52,129 bases of DNA, taken from the NCBI GenBank assembly GCA_964441735.1, contig CAYTVB010000013.1:1-52129 (forward strand). The letters run 5' to 3'. The stretch comes from JASMTM01 sp964441735. Its GTDB lineage: Bacteria > Thermotogota > Thermotogae > Petrotogales > Kosmotogaceae. The notes beneath the pieces were generated by a model. That model saw nothing but the letters and a program-made list of their open reading frames with translations, ran no database searches and was not told the DNA's origin. The translations under genes were made by a program, and so were the position numbers. The number at the start of each line of letters is the position of its first letter. Position 1 is the first letter of the stretch. Positions 1 to 8,533 of this stretch are shown piece by piece.

Positions 1-1506
1 AAAAAAAAAAATGAAGATTTAGAAACAAAAAAAAACAGTAAAAAACAAAAAAAAGAAAAAAAAAAAACAAAAAAAGAAGAAAAGAAAAAGAAAACAACGA
101 AAAAAAAGTCTACAAATACCAGGCAAAAAGAATCCGGTGAATCCTCCAAAAATACTTCATCAGAGGATAAAAAGAAGTCAAAAAATCAGGAAGATATTTT
201 GTTGGGGAACAATAAATCAAAGGATAAAATCAGAGAAGTGGAAATTGATATATCACAGCTTCAGAAAATGCCTATTAAAAAACTGTATGAATTGGCCAGG
301 AAGTATGAAGTTACCGGATATACCCAGATGGCCAAAAAAGATTTGATTTTTGCGATCTTAAAGGCACAAACAGAATCATACGGATACTTTTTCGATCAGG
401 GTATTCTTGAAGTTACCGATGGGGGATATGGTTTTTTAAGATCTCTGGATAACAATTTGCTCCCGAGTTCACATGATATCTATGTAAGTCAATCACAAAT
501 AAGAAGATTTAGTTTGAGCACTGGTGACTGGATAGCCGGGCAGGTAAGGCCTCCAAAAGAAGGTGAGAAATATTTTGCGTTGCTTCGAATTGAAGCAATT
601 AATCAGAAACCTTTGAGCTTTGCCGGTGAGAGAATTGCTTTTACAAATCTCGTTCCCATTCATCCCGATGAACGCTTCTATCTCGAAACAGCGAGGAACA
701 TCGTAAGCACAAGAATTATTGACCTTTTTTCGCCAGTAGGTAAGGGACAACGAGGGCTCATAGTAGCTCCTCCAAAAGCTGGAAAAACAACCCTGTTAAA
801 GGAAATTGCCAACGGCATAGCAGCTAACCATCCCGATACAATCAGACTGATACTGTTAATTGATGAAAGACCTGAAGAAGTTACAGATATCAGACGTTCA
901 ACTGATGCTGAGGTAATTGGTGCACCTTTTGATATGCATCCTGAAAAGCAGTTAAAAGTGGCAGAACTTACTCTTGAGATGGCTAAAAGAATGGTTGAAT
1001 TTGAATACAATGTAGTTATCTTACTTGACAGTATAACCAGACTGGCCAGGGCTTATAACCTTTATGTGCCACCCAGTGGAAAACTGCTGAGTGGAGGAGT
1101 CGATCCATCAGCGTTGTATAAACCAAAACATTTCTTTGGTGCCGCAAGGAACATTGAAGATGGTGGAAGTCTAACAATTATCTCAACTGCACTGGTAGAA
1201 ACTGGTAGTAAAATGGATGAAGTAATCTTTGAAGAGTTTAAAGGTACAGGTAATATGGAGCTCTTATTATCACGTCAACTTTCGAACAAACGTATTTTCC
1301 CTGCCATCAATTTAAATCTTTCCGGTACACGAAAAGAGGAATTGCTTTTAAAAGAGGAACAACTGAGAAAGATGTGGGTCTTGAGAAGGATGCTGGATTC
1401 AACAAACGAAGAAGAAGGATTGAGGCTTATAGTGGATAAATTAAAGTCTACAAAAAATAATGAGGAATTTCTGGATCTCATCGATTCGGAGAAGAGCAGG
1501 TATTGA
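1..1506 (+). CDS. rho: Transcription termination factor Rho (5' end outside window)
   Basis: Hexameric RNA-dependent ATPase and translocase that ends transcription. The Rho_N helical domain begins near nt 244 (IDISQLQKMPIKKLYELAR), followed by the cold-shock-like RNA-binding domain (IYVSQSQIRRF, RPPKEGEKYFALL), Walker A (APPKAGKTTLLKEI, about nt 766-810), the DERPEEVTDI segment and Walker B (VVILLDSITRLARAYN). The frame is open from base 1, so the start is upstream. The visible extension before Rho_N is about 81 residues, with roughly 22 lysines in its first 40 codons. A TTG at 199 behind AGGAAG could also start a 435-residue form close to the usual family length. The ROK kinase follows after 21 bases. 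Family identity is very secure; the start is uncertain. Confidence 0.95.
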   Translation, partial: KKKNEDLETKKNSKKQKKEKKKTKKEEKKKKTTKKKSTNTRQKESGESSKNTSSEDKKKSKNQEDILLGNNKSKDKIREVEIDISQLQKMPIKKLYELARKYEVTGYTQMAKKDLIFAILKAQTESYGYFFDQGILEVTDGGYGFLRSLDNNLLPSSHDIYVSQSQIRRFSLSTGDWIAGQVRPPKEGEKYFALLRIEAINQKPLSFAGERIAFTNLVPIHPDERFYLETARNIVSTRIIDLFSPVGKGQRGLIVAPPKAGKTTLLKEIANGIAANHPDTIRLILLIDERPEEVTDIRRSTDAEVIGAPFDMHPEKQLKVAELTLEMAKRMVEFEYNVVILLDSITRLARAYNLYVPPSGKLLSGGVDPSALYKPKHFFGAARNIEDGGSLTIISTALVETGSKMDEVIFEEFKGTGNMELLLSRQLSNKRIFPAINLNLSGTRKEELLLKEEQLRKMWVLRRMLDSTNEEEGLRLIVDKLKSTKNNEEFLDLIDSEKSRY

Positions 1507-1527
1507 CATCGGAAGGAGTGCTATAAG

Positions 1528-2484
1528 ATGTTCCATTGCGCTGCAGGTATAGATCTGGGTGGTACTGATACGAAGATAGGTTTGGTTGACGAAACGGGCA
1601 ACATCTTGTTGAAGAAAACCATTTCTACGAATGTAGAAAACGGGAAGATTGATGTGATTGATAGAATCAGTGAAACAATAAACGAGCTTGTTAAAGAATT
1701 ACGCAAAAAATATTCTTCAATAGAACTTCTTGGTATAGGTATAGGTTCTCCCGGTCAGATAAATAAAGAAAAGGGAATTGTGTTGTTTTCTCCAAATTTT
1801 CCTGACTGGAAGAATTTTGGGGTTGTTCCCCTAATTGAGGAACGTACAGGAATTGATGCTTACATAGAAAATGATGCAAACTCATTTGTTCTTGGTGAAT
1901 GGGCTTTTGGAAATCACAAAGGTTCAAGTAATATTATCGGACTAACTCTAGGAACTGGTGTTGGAAGCGGAGTAATTTCTCACGGACAGCTAATAACAGG
2001 ACATAATGGTTATGCATCAGAACTGGGACACATGATAATCGATTTTAATGGTCCTGTATGTGGTTGTGGCTCACATGGGTGCCTTGAAGCTTTTGCTTCA
2101 GCCACCGCTATGATTAAATTTGCAAAAGAATCACAAAAAAGATTTCCTGATTCTCAAATTTTTAAAGCTGAAAAAATCAGTGCAAAAACTATAATTGAGG
2201 CTGCTAAGAATAATGACATTCTGGCTAGAATTATATTCAGGCGCATGGTTAAAGCTCTTGCGGTTGCTACCGGTAATTTTATTCACATTTTTAATCCGGA
2301 AGTAATAATTTTTGGCGGAGGAATAAGTAGAGCAGGATCATTTCTTCTTGATGCTGTAAAGGAAGAGTATAAAAAATACACCATGTTGTCTTTCCAAAAG
2401 ACTGCAGCGATAGAGTTAAGCAACCTTGTTGAAAATGCAGCTATTAAGGGAGCATCTTCTATAGTTTTTTATCGGTTGAGTTAG
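1528..2484 (+). CDS. glk: ROK-family sugar kinase, probable glucokinase
   Basis: A cytoplasmic ATP-dependent kinase of the ROK family; glucose is the likely substrate. The N-terminal phosphate-binding loop reads GIDLGGTDTKIG. The substrate and catalytic region has NDAN and a GTGVGSGV loop, followed by the ROK SELGHM histidine and the zinc-binding CGCGSHGCLEAFAS motif. A second glycine-rich ATP segment is FGGGISRAG. At 318 residues it matches single-domain ROK glucokinases, and it has no N-terminal helix-turn-helix, so it is not a NagC/XylR regulator. The ATG follows GGAAGGAGTG. It lies just downstream of rho, an order also known in T. maritima. Its last 26 bases overlap the end of the convergent endonuclease V gene. 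Exact sugar specificity cannot be read from sequence. Confidence 0.88.
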   Translation: MFHCAAGIDLGGTDTKIGLVDETGNILLKKTISTNVENGKIDVIDRISETINELVKELRKKYSSIELLGIGIGSPGQINKEKGIVLFSPNFPDWKNFGVVPLIEERTGIDAYIENDANSFVLGEWAFGNHKGSSNIIGLTLGTGVGSGVISHGQLITGHNGYASELGHMIIDFNGPVCGCGSHGCLEAFASATAMIKFAKESQKRFPDSQIFKAEKISAKTIIEAAKNNDILARIIFRRMVKALAVATGNFIHIFNPEVIIFGGGISRAGSFLLDAVKEEYKKYTMLSFQKTAAIELSNLVENAAIKGASSIVFYRLS

Positions 2485-3145
2485 CTTTTAGTTTCTGCGT
2501 TAGTATATGAGCTCTTCTGGTTGGCTCAGGAATTTTATAGTTTTTAGTAAAGGCCAGCGCAATTCTCACGGAACTTACAACATCAATCATATGACCGGGA
2601 GACACATAAACTGGCCTGGTATTATTTCTTGTTCTTAGAACTGCACCTATCAATTCATTATTTTTACCAATCAAAGCTGACCAGCTACCTTTTATTTTTT
2701 CAGGCTCGTTAAATGTTCCAAATAACTTGCTTTTTGCTATACCTATGGTTGGCATGTGCAAAAATAAACCCATATGGGCTGCCAGCCCCAAACCTCTTGG
2801 ATGTGCAATGCCCTGACCATCAAAGAAAAATATTTCTGGTTTTGCTTTAAGCTTTTTAACTGTTCTAAGAAACAAGGGACCTTCTCTAAATGAGAGCAAT
2901 CCAGGTATGTAAGGAAAATTAACCCTGTCTATATGAGAGATATAATCAACAAGGTTTAATTTTTTATTTAAAAGAACAATCACACATAGTCCGGTATTTT
3001 TGGAGGGAAATGAGATATCAACTCCAGCAACCAGTTCTGGTATTTGATTAACATCTTTGTGAATAAGCTTTCTTCTTAATTTATTTTGTATGGTAATTGC
3101 TTCGCTATAGCTCAAATTCCATTTATGAAGCATTTTATACTTCAA
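2459..3145 (-). CDS. nfi: Endonuclease V (deoxyinosine 3' endonuclease)
   Basis: A repair nuclease that nicks DNA one nucleotide 3' of deoxyinosine. The conserved metal ligands are present: Asp in AGVDISF, Glu in LLSFREGP and Asp in FFDGQGIAHPRGLG. The family wedge PYIPG, the IGIAKSKLFG strand and VSPGHMIDV are also present. I chose the TTG at 3145-3143 because GGGGTGG precedes it at good spacing, and because the catalytic Asp then becomes residue 43, as in the T. maritima enzyme, with the N-termini aligning residue for residue (LHKW against LHRW). A GTG at 3154 overlaps the ribosome site and is less likely. The gene is divergent from dnaN and convergent with the ROK kinase. Confidence 0.95.
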   Translation of the reverse strand: MKYKMLHKWNLSYSEAITIQNKLRRKLIHKDVNQIPELVAGVDISFPSKNTGLCVIVLLNKKLNLVDYISHIDRVNFPYIPGLLSFREGPLFLRTVKKLKAKPEIFFFDGQGIAHPRGLGLAAHMGLFLHMPTIGIAKSKLFGTFNEPEKIKGSWSALIGKNNELIGAVLRTRNNTRPVYVSPGHMIDVVSSVRIALAFTKNYKIPEPTRRAHILTQKLKANSTDKKL

Positions 3146-3160
3146 AGATACCACCCCTTA

Positions 3161-3190
3161 TTGGAATTATAAGGGTATATGCGGTAAAAT
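3161..3190 (+). promoter_or_regulatory. Candidate sigma-70-type promoter for dnaN
   Basis: TTGGAA at 3161-3166 and TAAAAT at 3185-3190 are separated by 18 bases in the short intergenic region between the divergent nfi and dnaN genes. The predicted start lies about 25 bases before the dnaN ATG. On the minus strand, TATAAT at 3171-3166 could serve nfi and would overlap this promoter. Confidence 0.5.
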
Positions 3191-3223
3191 TACACACAGA
3201 GAGCATAATTTGGGGGTGTTTTG

Positions 3224-4327
3224 ATGGAGTTTTCGATCAAGAAATCGGATATTTTATCCAAACTTGAAACAGTCTCGAGCGCTGTTGCCAGTAAAACAGT
3301 TAAACCTGTATTATCAGGTATATTGTTCAGGGTGGTAGACGAAAAGAAAATTGAACTGGTTGCTACTGATCTTGAAACGTCAATTAAAACGTTTATAAAA
3401 CCTGTCACATTAGATGGTGACGGTGCATTTGTAGTTGAAGCGAAGGTCTTACTTGAAATAGCACGAAGTTTAAGTGAAGGAACTATTAGTTTTAATATCG
3501 AGGAAAACAATCTTATAATTGAAATGGGACAGAGTTACTTTACTTTACCTACCATGGATGCTTCCGAATTTCCTGAAATTTCACCAACTGAGGGCGGGAT
3601 TAAACTGGAGACTTCTGTTACCAACCTGGAACTCATGATAGAACGTTCAATCTTTTGTGCAGCAAAAGATGAATTCATGAGAAACTTAAATGGAATCTAC
3701 TGGGAGCTTGAGGATGGTTATTTAAGACTTGTTGGTGCTGATGGTTTCAGGCTGGCACTTGTGGAAAAGAAAATTGACACTGATGTAGAGGATCACTTTT
3801 TACTTTCATTAAAAAGCATGAAGGATTTACAGACAAGTATAAAAAATGCTTCTTCAGATAAAATGCTGATTGAGTACGATGGTTCCAGGGTTGGTTTTTA
3901 TTTCAATGACACTGAAATGATTGCCAGAGTAGTAGATGCAGAGTTTCCTGATTATAAAAAAGTCTTACCAAAAGCATTTAAAACCAAAATTGTTGTTGAT
4001 TCAAAGGACTTCACGGATGCAGTTAAGAGAACCTCAATTACAGCAAGATTGGGGAGCGAGTCTGTTAAACTTGAAATTGCAGAGGATACAATGCAATTGC
4101 TTGCAAAGAGCCCTGAACATGGAGAAGCGAAAGAGGAACTAAAAGTAAAGAAAGATGGGGAAGATCTTACGATTGCATTTAATCCTAAATTCCTTATGGA
4201 GTCTATGAAAAATATTGATACGGATGAAACGGAATTAAACCTTGTTGACTCGAACAGTCCTTTACAGATGAATCCCGTTGATGTTGAAGGCTACTTATAT
4301 ATTATAATGCCAATACGGCTGATATGA
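3224..4327 (+). CDS. dnaN: DNA polymerase III beta sliding clamp
   Basis: The ring-shaped processivity clamp of the replicative polymerase. The 367 residues fit the family. The N-terminus (MEFSIKKSDILSKLETVSSAV) and the KPVLSGILF segment are typical of clamp domain 1. The middle domain has FRLALVEKK, the third domain contains DAEFPDYKKVLP, and the C-terminus ends in IIMPIRLI, the usual MPxRL-type tail next to the clamp-binding pocket. The frame reads TTG ATG; I use the ATG at 3224, behind GGGGGTG. The stop codon overlaps the start of ispF by four bases (ATGA), so the two are translationally coupled. A dnaN separated from dnaA and joined to ispF and pilus genes is notable. Confidence 0.96.
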   Translation: MEFSIKKSDILSKLETVSSAVASKTVKPVLSGILFRVVDEKKIELVATDLETSIKTFIKPVTLDGDGAFVVEAKVLLEIARSLSEGTISFNIEENNLIIEMGQSYFTLPTMDASEFPEISPTEGGIKLETSVTNLELMIERSIFCAAKDEFMRNLNGIYWELEDGYLRLVGADGFRLALVEKKIDTDVEDHFLLSLKSMKDLQTSIKNASSDKMLIEYDGSRVGFYFNDTEMIARVVDAEFPDYKKVLPKAFKTKIVVDSKDFTDAVKRTSITARLGSESVKLEIAEDTMQLLAKSPEHGEAKEELKVKKDGEDLTIAFNPKFLMESMKNIDTDETELNLVDSNSPLQMNPVDVEGYLYIIMPIRLI

Positions 4328-4809
4328 TGCAGGATGGTGAATTATATAGAATAGGCTTTGGTTGGGATGTACACAAAATATCAAAGAAAAAAGGGTCTCT
4401 GTTCATTGGAGGAATAAAAGTATCTGATAAATATTTTGCAATAGCGCATTCCGATGGTGATGCTTTAATTCATTCATTAGTTGATGCAATATTGGGAGCG
4501 CTTTCAGAAGGAAATATAGGTAAAATGTTTCCTTCTGATGAAAAAAACAGGAATCGACGAAGTGGTGAATTGCTCGGTGAAACCGTTAACATACTAAGGG
4601 ATAAATCGTACAGAGTGGTCAATGTTGATAGTACAATAATAGTAAAAGAAATCAATCTCGAAGGTTTTCTAAATGAAATGACAGCATTTCTATCTGGCAA
4701 ATTAGAAGTTGACAAAAAGTGTATCAGCATTAAACCGAAATCCGGAAATGGCGTTTATGAAAAAATTGTAATGGCTTACACTACAATAATGTTGAAAAGA
4801 AGCGGGTGA
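4324..4809 (+). CDS. ispF: 2-C-methyl-D-erythritol 2,4-cyclodiphosphate synthase
   Basis: IspF cyclises CDP-methylerythritol 2-phosphate to MEcPP in the non-mevalonate isoprenoid pathway. The zinc ligands Asp15 and His17 (GFGWDVHK) and His50 (ALIHSL) are present, with the signature AHSDGDALIHSLVDAILGA around residues 41-59. Toward the C-terminus, SIKPKSGNG carries the threonine/serine-lysine-proline region for the cytidine phosphate. The 161-residue length is normal and it is not fused to IspD. The start is ATG ATG overlapping the dnaN stop. It is followed after four bases by pilC, so it probably shares a transcript with replication and envelope-machine genes. Confidence 0.95.
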   Translation: MMQDGELYRIGFGWDVHKISKKKGSLFIGGIKVSDKYFAIAHSDGDALIHSLVDAILGALSEGNIGKMFPSDEKNRNRRSGELLGETVNILRDKSYRVVNVDSTIIVKEINLEGFLNEMTAFLSGKLEVDKKCISIKPKSGNGVYEKIVMAYTTIMLKRSG

Positions 4810-4813
4810 GACG

Positions 4814-6016
4814 TTGCCAGAATACAAATATGAAGCAGTGTCACAAAATGGAAAAAAACAGAAAGGCAGAATAAATGCTGGAACACAACTAGAAGCACTA
4901 CAATTGTTGAACAGCCAGGGATATGTAGTGACATCGATCAATGTTGTTTCTAAAGAAAGGAAATCAAATGCAACAGCATTGTTTCCAATAAATAAAAATG
5001 AGCTTAGTATCTTTGCAAGACAGCTATCAACAATGGTATCTGCCGGTGTGAGAATTAGAGAAGCTTTACAGGTTCTTTCAAACCAGCAGGTTTTTTCAGG
5101 AAGGTTTAGAAGAGTGCTATCAAATGTTGTGGTGTCGATAGAAGGTGGTCAAAGTTTCAGTGAAGCGCTTGAGAAATCCGGCGTATTTGACAAATTATTT
5201 ATTAATCTTGTACGTGCCGGTGAAGCGGGAGGAGTTCTTGATGAATCACTGCAAAGGGTAGCAGATTTCTATGAAGGTATGGTTGATCTACAGAATCAGG
5301 TAAAATCAGCCATGTCATACCCACTTTTTATGATGGCATTTGCAGTTGGTATTGTGGGCGTTATTTCATTTTTTATCCTTCCGAATCTGATAAGTGCATT
5401 TGGTGGTAATTTTGAACCTGGTGGTATGATGGGATTACTGCTAACTATGAATGATTTATTGAAGAACTACTGGTTATTGATATTGATAGGGGCAATAGGG
5501 TTATTTGTTGGACTTAAAATATTCATGAAGACCAAATATGGAAGATTGGTTAAAGAGAAACTGGGTTCTTTAATTCCACCTATAAGAAAATTGAGAGATA
5601 TGACTGCGCTTGAGCGTTTTACCAGGACACTTGCCGTACTTGTTGCCAGTGGCGTTGATCTTCCAACAGGCCTTGAATTATCAGGAGAGGTTTCAGAAAG
5701 TCCCAGGGTATATAAAGCGACGATTAATGCTGTCGATGCCATAAAGGGTGGAGAAACGATTCACACAGCCTTAGAAAAGCAAAGAGTCTTTCCATCAATT
5801 GTAATCAGTATGATTGCTACGGGTGAAGAAACAGGTAGGCTGGATGATGTAATGTTTAAGGTTTCAGATTTTTATCATGCCCAGGTTACGACCGCACTAA
5901 AAAAACTTGTATCGCTTGTCGAACCAATAATGATAATGTTTATAGGAGGGTTTATTGGTTTTCTGGCATACACTATGTATGATGCTATTTTCTCTATGGA
6001 ACAAAGTTTGGGCTAA
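4814..6016 (+). CDS. pilC: Type IV pilus/type II secretion inner-membrane platform protein (PilC/GspF family)
   Basis: A polytopic platform protein on which the assembly ATPase works to polymerise pilins or pseudopilins. It has the two T2SF repeats: the first from about residue 65 (FARQLSTMVSAGVRIREALQ) to a hydrophobic helix pair near 165-190, the second from about residue 265 (RFTRTLAVLVASGVDLPTGLE) with a C-terminal helix (IMFIGGFIGFLAYTMYDAIF). The N-terminal YKYEAVSQNGKKQKG motif is diagnostic. At 400 residues it is full length. The start is TTG at 4814 behind GGTGAG. It heads the pilus block; the assembly ATPase and prepilin peptidase are not in this window. Confidence 0.93.
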   Translation: MPEYKYEAVSQNGKKQKGRINAGTQLEALQLLNSQGYVVTSINVVSKERKSNATALFPINKNELSIFARQLSTMVSAGVRIREALQVLSNQQVFSGRFRRVLSNVVVSIEGGQSFSEALEKSGVFDKLFINLVRAGEAGGVLDESLQRVADFYEGMVDLQNQVKSAMSYPLFMMAFAVGIVGVISFFILPNLISAFGGNFEPGGMMGLLLTMNDLLKNYWLLILIGAIGLFVGLKIFMKTKYGRLVKEKLGSLIPPIRKLRDMTALERFTRTLAVLVASGVDLPTGLELSGEVSESPRVYKATINAVDAIKGGETIHTALEKQRVFPSIVISMIATGEETGRLDDVMFKVSDFYHAQVTTALKKLVSLVEPIMIMFIGGFIGFLAYTMYDAIFSMEQSLG

Positions 6017-6024
6017 ATAATGCG

Positions 6025-6405
6025 ATGAATCTTACTGAACTCCTTGTAGTATTGTTTATTTGCGGATTATTGTTATCAATTGTTGGTATAAATATTAATG
6101 ATATTAGTCGTACGTTTCATATCACATTTTCAAAAATAAAGTTTGATTGTTTTCTGGAAGAGGTTAGATATAGGGCAATTAATGAATCAAGAAGGATTAA
6201 CATTTATTATCAGAAAGAAAACAACATTTTTATCACTTCAGATGGTGAGAGGTTTTTGGATTTTAAGGGTTACAGTTCAAGCAATGTGATCTTTGGATTT
6301 AACAAAAGAGGCTCATTATTTATTATTAGTGGAAGCACCTCTTTTTACTTTGAAGATAATTCTAAATTGACTATTCTACCTGTTACAGGGCAATTACGGT
6401 ATTAG
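6025..6405 (+). CDS. Pseudopilin-like protein without a leader peptide
   Basis: A small pilin-like membrane protein of 126 residues. The N-terminus, MNLTELLVVLFICGLLLSIVG, is a type IV pilin methylation/transmembrane helix in which the start Met occupies mature position 1 and the conserved Glu falls at position 5. No leader or cleavage-site glycine is encoded. Upstream in frame there is no ATG, GTG or TTG before a TGA at 5980, so the leader is absent rather than missed. The remainder is a short beta-rich domain (NIYYQKENNIFITSDGERFLDF) like GspH/FimT-type minor pseudopilins. It sits between pilC and pilM. It could be a minor pseudopilin inserted without peptidase processing, or a degraded gene. 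Confidence 0.72.
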   Translation: MNLTELLVVLFICGLLLSIVGININDISRTFHITFSKIKFDCFLEEVRYRAINESRRINIYYQKENNIFITSDGERFLDFKGYSSSNVIFGFNKRGSLFIISGSTSFYFEDNSKLTILPVTGQLRY

Positions 6406-6416
6406 GGGGAAAATGG

Positions 6417-7451
6417 GTGTTTGATCAATTCGTTACTACGCTTTATTCAGGTAAAATTCATACTGAAATAACCAGAGCCCTGATAAAGGGAAGCAAAATA
6501 ATACCAATTTTTCACACTTTTCAAATAGGTGAAGATTCACTGAAAAAAGCAAGTGAGACATATTTTGACAACAACACCATTCCATCTGATGAAGTGTTTG
6601 TAACAGCCCTTCATCCTTCAAAAGCTGTTTTTCAGCAACTGGAAATGCCCAGCGTTAAGAATAAAAAGAATTTTCTTAGAATAGCAAATTTTAAGATAGC
6701 CACCCAATTTTCCTTATCTCCTGAGGAAACAATAGTGAGCCCTTTAACCAGTGTCAAGGCAATTCAATCAGGTATTATTCCAACCATTGCTGTTGCAAGG
6801 AATACCATCTTGAAGGAAAGGCTTACTGCATTAAGCAATCTTGGTTTTCCGGAACCAGATATTGTTGATATTAATCCCTTTCCTATGATGAAAGTAACAC
6901 CTGAAAATGTACTTGAAGGGTTTTCATTTGTTTTCCTTGTTGATTATGATTTTTCTATGTTCATTGCACTAAAACAAAAAGAGATAGTTGGATTAAACTA
7001 TATTGACAATGGTTTCTCTGAGATACTTGAAAATATAGATAGCAGTTTTTCTTATGATTCTGATGAAATAGTACTACGCTTCTTTAACTCAACTGAGAAT
7101 GTGGAAGAAAGCCTTGTAGAAAAATTTGGACTAATTCTTGAAGATATTCTTGGTTATCAATTGAGGATGTACATCACCAACACACTATCAAATTCACCTA
7201 ATATGACACAATCAGAGGAAGACGCCTACAACAAGGTTTTTGTGAGATCCCAATCAAATTTATCCACGGCGATTTACAAAGAAACCCTTAACAGAATACT
7301 TGAAGGTGAAAAAATCGTGAACAGTTTACCTCTAAAATACGATAAAGTTGTTGCTCCTTCTTTCTCATCTCAGGGAATGCTTTTGAGAGGAGGTGAGTAT
7401 CTTGGAAGACATAAGCCTACATTCAAAGAAACGTTCAATAAAGATGTTTGA
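6417..7451 (+). CDS. pilM: PilM-like actin-fold assembly protein
   Basis: A probable cytoplasmic PilM-type protein of the inner-membrane alignment subcomplex. Sequence conservation is weak, but position (directly before two single-pass coiled-coil proteins, a PilP-like protein and a secretin) and features fit: an early segment with paired residues (TALHPSKAVFQQLEMPSVKNKK), a VDINPFPMM strand and an ATPase-fold-like FVFLVDYDFSMFIALKQKEIVGLNYI hairpin in the second half. The 344-residue length fits PilM. The start is GTG at 6417 behind AGGGGG. The last 50 bases overlap the start of the pilN-like gene. The identification rests largely on synteny. Confidence 0.7.
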   Translation: MFDQFVTTLYSGKIHTEITRALIKGSKIIPIFHTFQIGEDSLKKASETYFDNNTIPSDEVFVTALHPSKAVFQQLEMPSVKNKKNFLRIANFKIATQFSLSPEETIVSPLTSVKAIQSGIIPTIAVARNTILKERLTALSNLGFPEPDIVDINPFPMMKVTPENVLEGFSFVFLVDYDFSMFIALKQKEIVGLNYIDNGFSEILENIDSSFSYDSDEIVLRFFNSTENVEESLVEKFGLILEDILGYQLRMYITNTLSNSPNMTQSEEDAYNKVFVRSQSNLSTAIYKETLNRILEGEKIVNSLPLKYDKVVAPSFSSQGMLLRGGEYLGRHKPTFKETFNKDV

Positions 7452-7965
7452 CTTTATTGTATTGCTGGTTGTTGGACTCGCGATGGTATTTGTTGGGTAC
7501 TTTGTTATTTCCGGGATATTTGCCGCCAATTTAGAAGAATTATCTGACAGCAAAAGTTTTTTATTAAACGAGTTAAATCTTGAATTTTCGGGTAATCTAT
7601 CTAGAGATTTAGAAAACATTAAAGGAGAAAAACAATTACTTCTTAATGAACGCAACAGCTATATAAACAGAATTAATGAACTCTCGTCATATATTCAATC
7701 TAAGGAAAACGACATCCTTTTTCTGCAAACAGTGGAAGCATATCTCTCTGATAAGGAAGCCCTGCAAACTACGTTTAACAAACTGGAATATAACGGTGAT
7801 ACCGGTAAGTTGCTTTATTACATAGTTTATGAAAAGGATAATATTCCCGGTAAATTAAGTCCGCTGGATGTACCGGATGATTTGATCGTTAAAATTAGTG
7901 GAAACAGTAAAATAGAATTTAGTGAATACATTCTACAGTTAATTCATTTGCAGGTAGGTGAATAG
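7402..7965 (+). CDS. pilN: PilN-like single-pass membrane protein
   Basis: A bitopic inner-membrane protein of 187 residues in the PilN position. A short cytoplasmic N-terminus is followed by a transmembrane helix (FDFIVLLVVGLAMVFVGYFVI) at about residues 15-37. Next comes a charged, heptad-like coiled coil (LSDSKSFLLNELNLEF to INELSSYIQSKENDILFL), then a small periplasmic domain ending in YILQLIHLQV. I chose TTG at 7402 because GGAGGTGA lies at ideal spacing; the GTG at 7393 sits inside that ribosome site. The start lies 50 bases inside the pilM-like gene. In other bacteria PilN binds the PilM cytoplasmic pocket through its N-terminus; that is family knowledge, not visible here. Confidence 0.68.
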   Translation: MEDISLHSKKRSIKMFDFIVLLVVGLAMVFVGYFVISGIFAANLEELSDSKSFLLNELNLEFSGNLSRDLENIKGEKQLLLNERNSYINRINELSSYIQSKENDILFLQTVEAYLSDKEALQTTFNKLEYNGDTGKLLYYIVYEKDNIPGKLSPLDVPDDLIVKISGNSKIEFSEYILQLIHLQVGE

Positions 7966-7966
7966 A

Positions 7967-8521
7967 ATGGATGCAAATGAGAGAGAAAACAAAAATATTA
8001 CTTATGTTTCCACAAAATATAAAAAGAGAGCGAAGAAAAAACTGACCCGGTTAGACAAAAAATCCGTTTCAGCAAAGATGGGCACCATTATTTTACTATG
8101 TGTTATTTTACCTGTTTTTGGCTACTTCATATTGTTTTACGCATATACAGGTTTAACATCGGTTGAAAATCTGACCAGAGAAATGGACGAACTGGAAAGT
8201 GTTTTTAAGCAGGTGCAACAATATAGTAAGATATACAACGATTCTACAAATAAACTGGCTGATATGAGTACAACTAACGAATTAGCATCAAAATATGATT
8301 TACCAACAAATCCTGGTAATTACAATGATATTGATTATAGAGAAGAACCTGAAAAAATGTTGGGATTGGTAAATCTGTTATTTACCGATCCGCGTATAAA
8401 GGTTAATTCAATGTTACTAAGATCCAATCTGGGTTTTCCTGTGTTACCTGAAACGCGGTTAGAATCGGGAGTCATGTTAGAATTAAACGTTGATTACACC
8501 ATAACAAGGCTCATACGATGA
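7967..8521 (+). CDS. pilO: PilO-like single-pass membrane protein
   Basis: A bitopic inner-membrane protein of 184 residues. A very basic cytoplasmic segment (YKKRAKKKLTRLDKK) precedes one transmembrane helix (TIILLCVILPVFGYFILFYAY, about residues 38-60). A coiled coil (VENLTREMDELESVFKQVQQ) and a periplasmic alpha/beta domain (MLGLVNLLFTDPRIKVNSMLL) follow, with a pattern like PilO, which pairs with PilN. The ATG at 7967 is preceded by GGTG at 6 bases; an upstream GTG at 7958 falls inside the ribosome site. It starts one base after the pilN-like stop. The call rests on topology and gene order; similarity to named PilO proteins is low. Confidence 0.66.
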   Translation: MDANERENKNITYVSTKYKKRAKKKLTRLDKKSVSAKMGTIILLCVILPVFGYFILFYAYTGLTSVENLTREMDELESVFKQVQQYSKIYNDSTNKLADMSTTNELASKYDLPTNPGNYNDIDYREEPEKMLGLVNLLFTDPRIKVNSMLLRSNLGFPVLPETRLESGVMLELNVDYTITRLIR

Positions 8522-8533
8522 GAGGGTTAGAAT

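Noticed and set aside
137..346. A 69-codon frame overlapping the start of rho
   Set aside because: It is out of frame with rho, and the rho frame is open and shows the conserved Rho_N domain over the same bases.
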